Below are positions 18,314 to 25,276 of a DNA stretch of 35,282 nucleotides, in pieces. The notes beneath the pieces were generated by a model. The model searched no databases and was not told where the DNA came from. It worked only from the letters and a program-made list of their open reading frames with translations. The stretch lies in the NCBI GenBank assembly GCA_017535315.1, contig JAFXUD010000051.1:1-35282 (forward strand). The letters run 5' to 3'. A program made the translations under genes and the position numbers. Position 1 is the stretch's first letter. Each line of letters starts with the position of its first letter. Origin of the DNA: Victivallales bacterium. Its GTDB lineage: Bacteria > Verrucomicrobiota > Lentisphaeria > Oligosphaerales > Oligosphaeraceae.

Positions 18314-20122
18314 ATGAAGAAAATCCGTTTCATGGATACCTCGTTCCGCGATGGTTTCCAATCCGTCATCGGTGCACGTGTCATCACAGCCGACTTCCTG
18401 CCTGCCGTCAAGGCGGCTGTCGAAGCTGGCTTCACCCACATGGAAGTCGGTGGTGGTGCCCGTTTCCAGAGCCCCTTCTTCTACTGCGGCGAAAATGCCT
18501 TTGACTCAATGGATGCCATCCGCGCAGCCGTCGGTCCCGACGTGAACCTGCAGACCCTCGCGCGCGGCGTCAACGTGGTCGGCCTCTCCTCCCAGTCGAG
18601 CGACATCATCGACCTCCACGCCAAGATGTTCAAGAAGCACGGTATGACCACCATCCGCAACTTCGACGCCCTGAACGACATCCGCAACATCAGCTACTCG
18701 GGCACCTGCATCCATAACGCGGGTCTGCACCACCAGACCACCATCACCATGATGGGCCTGCCCCCGAACATGAACACGGAAGCACACTCTCCCAAGTTCT
18801 ACTGCTCCATCCTGAAGGATATCCTCGAATCGGGAATGCCCTTTGACTCCCTCTGCTTCAAGGACGCATCGGGCACCTGCCCGCCCGCCATCATCCGCGA
18901 AACCGTCAAACGGTGTCGCGAGATGCTGGACGCGGCTGGCCGCAAGGACTGCCCCATCGAAATGCATACGCACGACACCGCCGACATGTCCGTGCAGTGC
19001 TATATGGCAGCCATCGAAGGCGGCGCAGAGATCATCGACCTCTCCATGCAGCCCATGTCTGGCGGCACGGGCCAGCCTGACATTCTGACCATGTGGCATG
19101 CCTTCAAGGGGACGGAATACACGCTGGACATCGACCCAGAGAAGATACTCAAAGTCGAAGAAGTCTTCAAGCAATGCATGGCCAAATACATGATGCCCCC
19201 CGAGGCCAAGACGACGAATCCGCTCATCACGCTCTGCCCGCTGCCTGGCGGCGCCCTCACGGCAAACACCCAGATGATGCGTGACAACAACTGCATGGAC
19301 AAGTTCCCCGAAGTCGTCGCCGCCATGCGCGAAGTCGTGGAGAAAGGCGGTTTCGGCACCTCCGTCACCCCCGTCTCGCAGTTTTACTTCCAGCAGGCCT
19401 TCTCCAACGTCATGCAGGGGCCGTGGAAGAAGATCACACCTGGATATGGCAAGATGGTCCTCGGCTACTTCGGCAAGACTCCAGCCGAACCCGATCCAGA
19501 GGTTGTCAAACTCGCTGCCGAGCAGCTCAAGATGGAACCGACCACCGAAGACCCACGCGCCCTCAATGACAAGAACCCGAAGCTGGGCCGCGCCCACGCC
19601 GAGCAGGTTCTCCGCGAGAATGGCCTGGAAGTCACCGACGAGAACGTCATGATCATCGCCACCTGCGACGAAGCCGTCGATCCGAAGGGACTGAAGTTCC
19701 TGAAGGGTGCGCGCCCGATGGGCTGCCGCTTCGTTGATGACCAGAAGAAAGAAACACCAGCAAACACAAATAAGGAAAGCAAAATGAACAACTCCCCCGC
19801 CTCCTACACTGTCGTCGTCAATGGTACTGCCTATAAAGTTGATGTTCTGCCTGGCGTCGCAGGCGCAGCTCCAGCCGTCACCGCCGCCCCCGTCGCAGCC
19901 GCGCCAGCCAAAGGAACTGAAGTGACCGCCCCCATGCCTGGCACCGTTCTCAGCATCAAAGTCGAAGTCGGCCAGGCCGTCAAGCGCGGCGATGACCTCA
20001 TCATGATTGAGGCGATGAAGATGGAACAGGCCATCAAGGCCCCAGCGGACGGCACCGTCGCCGCCATCAACGTCGCCCAGGGCGACACCGTCACCAGCGG
20101 CCAGGTCGTTGCCATCATTTAA
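18314..20122 (+). CDS. oadA: Oxaloacetate decarboxylase alpha subunit: carboxyltransferase plus biotin carrier
   Basis: 602 residues, normal length for a fused alpha subunit. The TIM-barrel carboxyltransferase has metal ligand D13 in 'RDGFQS', the lysine expected to be carboxylated, K183 in 'CFKDASG', and H218/H220 in 'MHTHDTADMS', followed by 'MSGGTGQP'. The common signature is 'RDAHQS'; here Phe replaces the His, so this is a divergent branch. A helical region (about 385-470) leads to a short linker, then a C-terminal biotinyl domain with biotin site K569 in 'EAMKME', 33 residues from the end. It transfers carboxylate from oxaloacetate (or a related acid) to biotin in the cytoplasm and feeds OadB. 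ATG follows CAGGAG by nine bases. An internal ribosome-binding site at 19772 could also yield the biotin domain alone. The pyruvate-type carboxyltransferase argues against methylmalonyl-CoA or glutaconyl-CoA decarboxylase. Confidence 0.9.
   Translation: MKKIRFMDTSFRDGFQSVIGARVITADFLPAVKAAVEAGFTHMEVGGGARFQSPFFYCGENAFDSMDAIRAAVGPDVNLQTLARGVNVVGLSSQSSDIIDLHAKMFKKHGMTTIRNFDALNDIRNISYSGTCIHNAGLHHQTTITMMGLPPNMNTEAHSPKFYCSILKDILESGMPFDSLCFKDASGTCPPAIIRETVKRCREMLDAAGRKDCPIEMHTHDTADMSVQCYMAAIEGGAEIIDLSMQPMSGGTGQPDILTMWHAFKGTEYTLDIDPEKILKVEEVFKQCMAKYMMPPEAKTTNPLITLCPLPGGALTANTQMMRDNNCMDKFPEVVAAMREVVEKGGFGTSVTPVSQFYFQQAFSNVMQGPWKKITPGYGKMVLGYFGKTPAEPDPEVVKLAAEQLKMEPTTEDPRALNDKNPKLGRAHAEQVLRENGLEVTDENVMIIATCDEAVDPKGLKFLKGARPMGCRFVDDQKKETPANTNKESKMNNSPASYTVVVNGTAYKVDVLPGVAGAAPAVTAAPVAAAPAKGTEVTAPMPGTVLSIKVEVGQAVKRGDDLIMIEAMKMEQAIKAPADGTVAAINVAQGDTVTSGQVVAII
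19772..19786 (+). promoter_or_regulatory. Internal ribosome-binding site and ATG before the biotin domain of oadA
   Basis: AAGGA (19772-19776) lies seven bases before an in-frame ATG at 19784 (M491). It sits exactly at the linker between the carboxyltransferase half and the biotinyl domain 'NNSPASYTVVVNGTAYKV'. An out-of-frame TAA overlaps the start of the motif (19771-19773). The layout reads like a former stop/SD/start junction, so a free 112-residue biotin carrier may be made as well as the fusion. Confidence 0.5.
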
Positions 20123-20203
20123 TGCCAGCGGAGTTTTCAAGGGGGAACGATCACGTCGTCGCCCCTGCCAGTGTCATCAACTAAAACATAGAGGAAACCA
20201 TAA

Positions 20204-21859
20204 ATGAAATCAATCCGCGTATTGATGGCCGCGTTGTTCATGGTGGCGACTGCTGCGATGGCTGATACAGAGGCTGTCAAGCAGTTGAAGGAGGGCGAGT
20301 TTCTCGTCTCCCACCTCACGACCAAAAGCAACGACGGCGTCTTCCAGGCCGTCCAGGACGACGATGGCAGAATCACTGTCAAGTATGTCTGGCCGACACC
20401 CGCCGTCGTCTATCAGGCGACCCTTCGCGATGGTCTGGACATCAACCCAGGCCGCTCGATGTGCATCCTGAAGATCAAATCTGACAAGCGCACCGCCGAG
20501 GAGCTCAATGGGCAGGAACCCGTTCCGCCTCGCAGCAAGGCGGAGGTCAAGGCGGCTGTCGGCTGCAAAGTTCTTGAATACAAAATCGGCATGGGCGACC
20601 ACCTGAAGCCAGGCGACACGTTGTTTGTCCTTGTTCCGCAGGTGATTGCGCATGACTCGGTTCCTCCGAGCGAGACCCACGGTCTATCCATCAAGGACAT
20701 GCTGTGGAAGCTATGGGAAAGCACGGGGCTCTACGCATTCTACAAGCAGACCACCCTTGAGTTCACGCTCGGTCTCGGGCGCGTCATCATGATTTTCGTG
20801 GGTCTGGTGCTCATTGGCCTCGCCATCTTCAAGGGGTTCGAGCCCCTGCTGCTCATCCCGATTGGCTTTGGCGCCGTCATGAGCAACATTCCGCTGGCAG
20901 GCATTGCCGAACCAGAAGGCATCCTGGGCATCCTGTTCCAAGGCGTCAACCTAGGCATCTACCCGCTGCTCATCTTCCTGGGCATCGGCGCCATGACCGA
21001 CTTCGGCCCCCTCATCGCCAATCCCAAGACCGCTCTGCTCGGCGGTGCGGCTCAGCTTGGCATCTTCGCAGCCCTTTTTGGAGCAGTGCTCATCAGCACG
21101 GTGACACCTGACTCCGTCATCAACTTCTCCATCAAGGACGCCGCCTCCATCGGAATCATCGGCGGAGCGGACGGCCCGACAGCCATCTTCCTCTCCAGCC
21201 GCCTCTCTCCGAACCTGCTCGGCTCCATCGCTGTTGCAGCCTACTCCTACATGGCGCTGGTGCCCATCATCCAGCCGCCCATCATCAAGGCCCTTACCAC
21301 CAAGGAAGAGCGCCTCATCAAGATGTCCCAGCTGCGCAAGGTCTCCAAGCTAGAGAAGATTGTCTTCCCCATCATCATCACCCTGCTCTGCTGCCTGCTT
21401 CTCCCCTCCGCCGCCCCGCTCATCAGCATGCTGATGCTCGGCAACCTCTTCAAGGAGTGCATGGTCACGGACCGTCTGAGCGACACCGCGCAGAATGCCC
21501 TCATCAACATCGTCACCATCTTCCTGGGCCTCTCCGTCGGCTCCAAGCTCTCAGCTGACAAGTTCCTGAACTTCGAGACCCTCGGCATTCTCTTCCTAGG
21601 CCTCATCGCCTTCTCCGTCGGTACCGCTGGCGGCGTCCTCATGGGCAAGATGATGTGCAAGCTCTCTGGCGGTAAGATCAACCCGATGATTGGCGCGGCG
21701 GGTGTTTCCGCCGTTCCGATGGCGGCGCGTGTCGTCAACAAAATCGGACTTGAGGAAGACCCGCAGAACTTCCTGCTCATGCACGCCATGGGACCGAACG
21801 TCTCTGGTGTCATCGGCTCCGCCGTGGCGGCAGGCGTCCTGCTCTGCGCCCTTGGGTAA
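20204..21859 (+). CDS. oadB: Na+-pumping oxaloacetate decarboxylase beta subunit with N-terminal extension
   Basis: 551 residues. The core from about residue 165 is a polytopic OadB: '[19 protein letters not shown]', '[10 protein letters not shown]' (D323), '[13 protein letters not shown]' (Y349), and '[20 protein letters not shown]' with N493, G497, S502 and R509. As I recall the published Klebsiella beta-subunit mutants D203, Y229, N373, G377, S382 and R389, all six match here at one constant offset of 120, so the Na+-coupling path is intact. It decarboxylates carboxybiotin and drives Na+ out. The first 160 residues are unusual: a signal-like segment ([20 protein letters not shown]), then a soluble region with '[29 protein letters not shown]' that resembles a biotinyl/lipoyl barrel lacking the modified Lys. 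ATG follows GAGGAAA by about eight bases. Last gene of the oad operon, followed by two hairpins. Confidence 0.93.
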   Translation: MKSIRVLMAALFMVATAAMADTEAVKQLKEGEFLVSHLTTKSNDGVFQAVQDDDGRITVKYVWPTPAVVYQATLRDGLDINPGRSMCILKIKSDKRTAEELNGQEPVPPRSKAEVKAAVGCKVLEYKIGMGDHLKPGDTLFVLVPQVIAHDSVPPSETHGLSIKDMLWKLWESTGLYAFYKQTTLEFTLGLGRVIMIFVGLVLIGLAIFKGFEPLLLIPIGFGAVMSNIPLAGIAEPEGILGILFQGVNLGIYPLLIFLGIGAMTDFGPLIANPKTALLGGAAQLGIFAALFGAVLISTVTPDSVINFSIKDAASIGIIGGADGPTAIFLSSRLSPNLLGSIAVAAYSYMALVPIIQPPIIKALTTKEERLIKMSQLRKVSKLEKIVFPIIITLLCCLLLPSAAPLISMLMLGNLFKECMVTDRLSDTAQNALINIVTIFLGLSVGSKLSADKFLNFETLGILFLGLIAFSVGTAGGVLMGKMMCKLSGGKINPMIGAAGVSAVPMAARVVNKIGLEEDPQNFLLMHAMGPNVSGVIGSAVAAGVLLCALG

Positions 21860-21864
21860 CCCCT

Positions 21865-21886
21865 CGCCGCGCTTTTCAGCGCGGCG
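21865..21886 (+). terminator. First hairpin after oadB
   Basis: CGCCGCGC (21865-21872) and GCGCGGCG (21879-21886) pair perfectly over a six-base loop (TTTTCA). There is no U-tract, so alone it may only stabilise the 3' end. It shares its stem sequence with the hairpin 15 bases downstream. Confidence 0.55.
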
Positions 21887-21901
21887 TCCACCAGTTCTGT
21901 G

Positions 21902-21929
21902 CGCCGCACAAATGTGCGGCGTTTTTTTT
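21902..21929 (+). terminator. Intrinsic terminator of the oad operon
   Basis: CGCCGCAC (21902-21909) and GTGCGGCG (21914-21921) form an eight-base-pair GC-rich stem with loop AAAT, followed at once by eight T (21922-21929). This is a textbook rho-independent terminator for oadGAB. The T-run ends two bases before the ATG of the next gene, so that gene needs readthrough or another promoter. Confidence 0.9.
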
Positions 21930-21931
21930 CT

Positions 21932-22378
21932 ATGAGAATACTCAATAATCCACGCGTCTATATCTACAGCATTGCAGCCATCTTTGCCTGCATATTCTTC
22001 ACCTGGCACGAGAAGATTGTCGCCAGACGCAACGCGGCACAGCAGGCCTATGATTTCCAGAAGGTTGACATCCAAAGGCAGGCTCCCGTTGCAAAGGAGG
22101 CTGAGCTGATGCCTGTCAGCCGCCTTCCCAAACTTTATCTTTTCGGAGACGAAACCTCCGTGCCCTTCGCCAACTCCCTCCGTGAGCGTCTTGCAGGGAA
22201 ATGTACCCTAATGCACATCATCAGCTCCGACGAGGAGATGCGCGCCTTCTTCAAGATCCAGTCCCTGCCCGCCGCCATCCTCTTCAACGAGGACAACGAG
22301 GAGCTAAGTCGTTTTGAGCCGCCATACTCCGAAGAGAAGCTGGCGACGCAAGTTCTCGAAGCCATACCACAAAAATGA
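21932..22378 (+). CDS. Membrane-anchored thioredoxin-like protein without CxxC
   Basis: 148 residues from ATG 21932. A GTG at 21899 in the same frame would start inside the terminator hairpin and adds an Arg-rich tail, so I reject it. One N-terminal membrane helix (about 8-25, 'VYIYSIAAIFACIFF') is followed by a charged stretch and a C-terminal thioredoxin-like half. That half contains 'LPKLYLFGDETSVPFANSLRE', 'FFKIQSLPAAILFNEDNEELSRF' (cis-Pro-type loop) and an amphipathic final helix. The CxxC redox pair is absent, so a binding or scaffolding role is more likely than disulfide exchange. There is no Shine-Dalgarno sequence; the T-run of the oad terminator touches the start. The stop is nine bases from the next gene, whose ribosome-binding site overlaps it, suggesting co-translation with the DUF4838 gene. 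The family is inferred from fold-like patterns only. Confidence 0.7.
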   Translation: MRILNNPRVYIYSIAAIFACIFFTWHEKIVARRNAAQQAYDFQKVDIQRQAPVAKEAELMPVSRLPKLYLFGDETSVPFANSLRERLAGKCTLMHIISSDEEMRAFFKIQSLPAAILFNEDNEELSRFEPPYSEEKLATQVLEAIPQK

Positions 22379-22387
22379 GGCAACAAT

Positions 22388-25249
22388 ATGGAAAAAAGAC
22401 TCTCCCAACTGCTGTGTGTTCTGCTTCTCATGTGTGAATTTCAGGTTTTCTCACGCACCATCCGCATCAACGGCACGCCTCAACGCGAGGACAACGTGGA
22501 GATTGTCGTCCAAAAGAGCACGCCCCTGGCCAAATACGTCGCAGACAAGCTGAAACTGTATCTGGAAAAGGTTTCTGGAAACCAGATAACTATCGTCAAC
22601 ACCCCCAGCGCCAACCGTCTAAGCCTCATTCTTGGCGACTGCGAACTATCCCGCGGGGCGGGACTTGACGTCAGCAAACTGCCACGCGAAGGCTATTACA
22701 TTCTGCGCAAGGGCAATGCGATTTATCTTGCAGGCGTGGACTCCGAAAAATCCACCCCGTTGACAGGCGGCTTCAGCCAAATCTACAAGCGCGGGACGCT
22801 CAACGCCGCCATCGACTTCCTGGAGCGCTTTGCCGACGTGCGCTTCTTCTTCCCTGGGGAAATGGGGACGATTGTACCAGTGGGAAGAGGACTTCTGCTG
22901 CCGCCTGAAATCGACATCACCGAGGCCCCCGACTACACCTTCAGGCGAGTCTATAGCGGACGCGCAAAATGGTGGGAGGATCCGATTGTAAAAGGAATGA
23001 ACAACTATAGCATCAGGCAAGTTGAACAGCGACTTGGGGAGTTCAACATCCCCTACACCCATGGTCTGGCTCAGGTGAACATGATTGAGCGATTCGGCAC
23101 GTCCCACCCCGAGTATTTCGCCCTCAAGCCAAATGGACAGCGTTATAACAACCCCGCAGAGCAGCATCCAGGACAGCTCTGCTTCAACAGCGGCATCGTC
23201 GAGGAAATTTACCAAGACGCCAAAGCCTATTTTCAGGGAAAGCCCGCATCGGAACGTGGAATCAAATCCTGGCATGCGGCCGCCCAGGAAAACTACTACT
23301 GCATCATGCCACAGGACTCTCTTTACTGGTGCTCCTGCGAAAAATGCGCAAAAATCGGTACATCTGGACACACGTATGCCTATTTGAAGGACCCGAATGC
23401 CTGCAAAGGCATCAATAACTTCCTATGGCAGTTCACTGCCGACATCGCCAACCGCCTCACACGTGAGGGCATCAACGGCATCGTCACCCAGATGCCATAC
23501 GGCGTAATGAAGGAGCTACCTGATGTCGAGCTTCCCCCCAACATCTCCGTCCAACTGGCGGTCAAAGGGTTGGGCAAAACCGAGTTATGGGAAGCGGACA
23601 AAGATATCATCAAGCAGTGGCACGACAAGGTCGGGCATCCCATCTCCGTCTGGACCTATCCAGGCAAGCACATGGGCAAGGCAGCCATGAAAGGCATTCC
23701 CTCCACGATGTTCCACCAAATGGGAACCTATTTCCAATACATGCGCCCCTACCTCTGCGGGGCCTTCATTGAGGACGAGACCGATTTCGAACTTTTCAAC
23801 CATCTAGACTACTACATCTACGGCAAACTCTCCTGGAACCTGGACCTTTCCGTTGATGAGTTGCTGGCAGACTACTATCGCCGCATGTACGGCAGCGCAG
23901 CCACTCTCATGGAGCAATACTTCAACGAGATGGAGGAACTCTGGTGCAAAAAAATCATCGGCAACACCGTGGATACCGCCGCAGGTCCTGTGACAAAGCT
24001 GCCCACCGACTTCGAGGTCTGGCAGAACATTTACTCCGTCGAACGCAGAGAAGCCTGGAAGGCCATCTTCGACAAAGCCCTCAAAATCACCGCAAAGGAG
24101 CCTGAAGCCCAGAAACGGGTTGCCTTTATGCAGAAAGAATACCTGGGGCACATCCTGGCGGCGGGCGAAGCCTTCGATGGGCGCAAAGGCCTCATCGATG
24201 CCTGGAAGGTGGCCGTACCTGGCGAAGTATGGCTGCGCCCCCACCAGGGCGAGGTAAACGATGTCTCCACCAAGGTCAGCATCAGCCACCAGGACGGTCT
24301 ATTCACCTTCGTCTATGATTGCGAGGAGCCGAACATGTACGAAATCAGAGCCGCCCATACGGGACGCGACACACGGGAAACCTTCGACGATTCCTGCGTG
24401 GAACTGCTCTTGAACCCAACTGGCGACCGTAAAAACTACTTCCACTTCATCGCCAATACAAACGGCGCCCTCTACGATGCTGCCTGCAAGTTGAACGAGA
24501 AATCGAACCTTGCCTGGAACTGCGAAGGCGCAAAGGTGAATGTGCAAAAGCGTGAAGACGGCTTCACCATCGCCATCTCCATACCAGAATCCTCCATCGC
24601 CCCGTTCAAGCCAGAGGGCTTCCCTGTGAACTTCGCACGTCACCGCGGCCTGAAAAAAACCGTCATCAAGGGAATCTACTACCAGTGGAGCCCTGTAGGC
24701 GGTCGCAGTTTCCATGACATCGAGCGCTTCGGCATTCTCTCGCTCCAGCCCTTGCCGCCCAGCAAGAATCTCATTCAGGACCCCGATTTCATGCGCCCCA
24801 TCAAAAACACCTGGAAGCCTGGCACCTGGTGCTTCTCAAAGCCAGGTAACTCAACTGGCGAGGGACAATTGTGCGAAATGGACAAAAACGTCTTTCTCTT
24901 TGGAGGACAAAGCCCCCATGTGGTCAACCAGACGGGGCAGTCCTACCACATCGCACAGAAGTTCAGCGGGATGGAGCCGAACAAAACGTACCGCGTCTCC
25001 TATTATCTCCGCCTTAAGGATGTGGAGCCTGGCGAATGGGGTGTTGGCGGCTGGCTTGTCATCGGCCAGCACCAGATGGCCCTGCCACGCACACGCATCA
25101 CAGGCACAACAGCCTGGCACCAGCAAACCTTCGTCATCACCACAAAACCCGACGTCACCCCCGAAACGCCCTGCTCCTTCGCCATCTGGAACTGGAAGCA
25201 CAAGGGCGAGTTCTGGGTTGACCACGTTGAAATCCTTCCCCTTCCATAA
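22388..25249 (+). CDS. Exported DUF4838 protein with carbohydrate-binding-like C-terminus (copy 1)
   Basis: 953 residues. Signal peptide about 1-22 (MEKRLSQLLCVLLLMCEFQVFS). Residues about 25-120 resemble the GH67 N-terminal domain ('LPREGYYILRKGNAIYLAG'). The DUF4838 region runs from about 187 to 520, with 'MPYGVMKELPDVELPPNISVQLAVKG', a Cys triad C315/C317/C320 in 'WCSCEKC', 'FIEDETDFELFNHLDYYIYGKLSWN' and 'DYYRRMYGSAA'. Then a CBM9-like beta-sandwich (about 612-784, 'DDSCVELLLNPTGDRKNYFHFIANTNG') and a jelly-roll like CBM4/9 (about 792-953, 'FWVDHVEI'). DUF4838 is common in Lentisphaerae and Bacteroidetes near glycan genes; a glycoside-hydrolase role is suspected for the family but unproven. 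ATG follows GAGG by seven bases. A close paralogue follows 27 bp downstream. Confidence 0.88.
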   Translation: MEKRLSQLLCVLLLMCEFQVFSRTIRINGTPQREDNVEIVVQKSTPLAKYVADKLKLYLEKVSGNQITIVNTPSANRLSLILGDCELSRGAGLDVSKLPREGYYILRKGNAIYLAGVDSEKSTPLTGGFSQIYKRGTLNAAIDFLERFADVRFFFPGEMGTIVPVGRGLLLPPEIDITEAPDYTFRRVYSGRAKWWEDPIVKGMNNYSIRQVEQRLGEFNIPYTHGLAQVNMIERFGTSHPEYFALKPNGQRYNNPAEQHPGQLCFNSGIVEEIYQDAKAYFQGKPASERGIKSWHAAAQENYYCIMPQDSLYWCSCEKCAKIGTSGHTYAYLKDPNACKGINNFLWQFTADIANRLTREGINGIVTQMPYGVMKELPDVELPPNISVQLAVKGLGKTELWEADKDIIKQWHDKVGHPISVWTYPGKHMGKAAMKGIPSTMFHQMGTYFQYMRPYLCGAFIEDETDFELFNHLDYYIYGKLSWNLDLSVDELLADYYRRMYGSAATLMEQYFNEMEELWCKKIIGNTVDTAAGPVTKLPTDFEVWQNIYSVERREAWKAIFDKALKITAKEPEAQKRVAFMQKEYLGHILAAGEAFDGRKGLIDAWKVAVPGEVWLRPHQGEVNDVSTKVSISHQDGLFTFVYDCEEPNMYEIRAAHTGRDTRETFDDSCVELLLNPTGDRKNYFHFIANTNGALYDAACKLNEKSNLAWNCEGAKVNVQKREDGFTIAISIPESSIAPFKPEGFPVNFARHRGLKKTVIKGIYYQWSPVGGRSFHDIERFGILSLQPLPPSKNLIQDPDFMRPIKNTWKPGTWCFSKPGNSTGEGQLCEMDKNVFLFGGQSPHVVNQTGQSYHIAQKFSGMEPNKTYRVSYYLRLKDVEPGEWGVGGWLVIGQHQMALPRTRITGTTAWHQQTFVITTKPDVTPETPCSFAIWNWKHKGEFWVDHVEILPLP

Positions 25250-25276
25250 CGAACATCCCTTTCCTCACTAATCGCC

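Noticed and set aside
18506-20140. 544-residue open frame on the minus strand opposite oadA
   Set aside because: It lies entirely over a well-supported gene. GC-rich codons create stop-free antisense frames; the translation is His/Asp/Gly-rich low-complexity without motifs.
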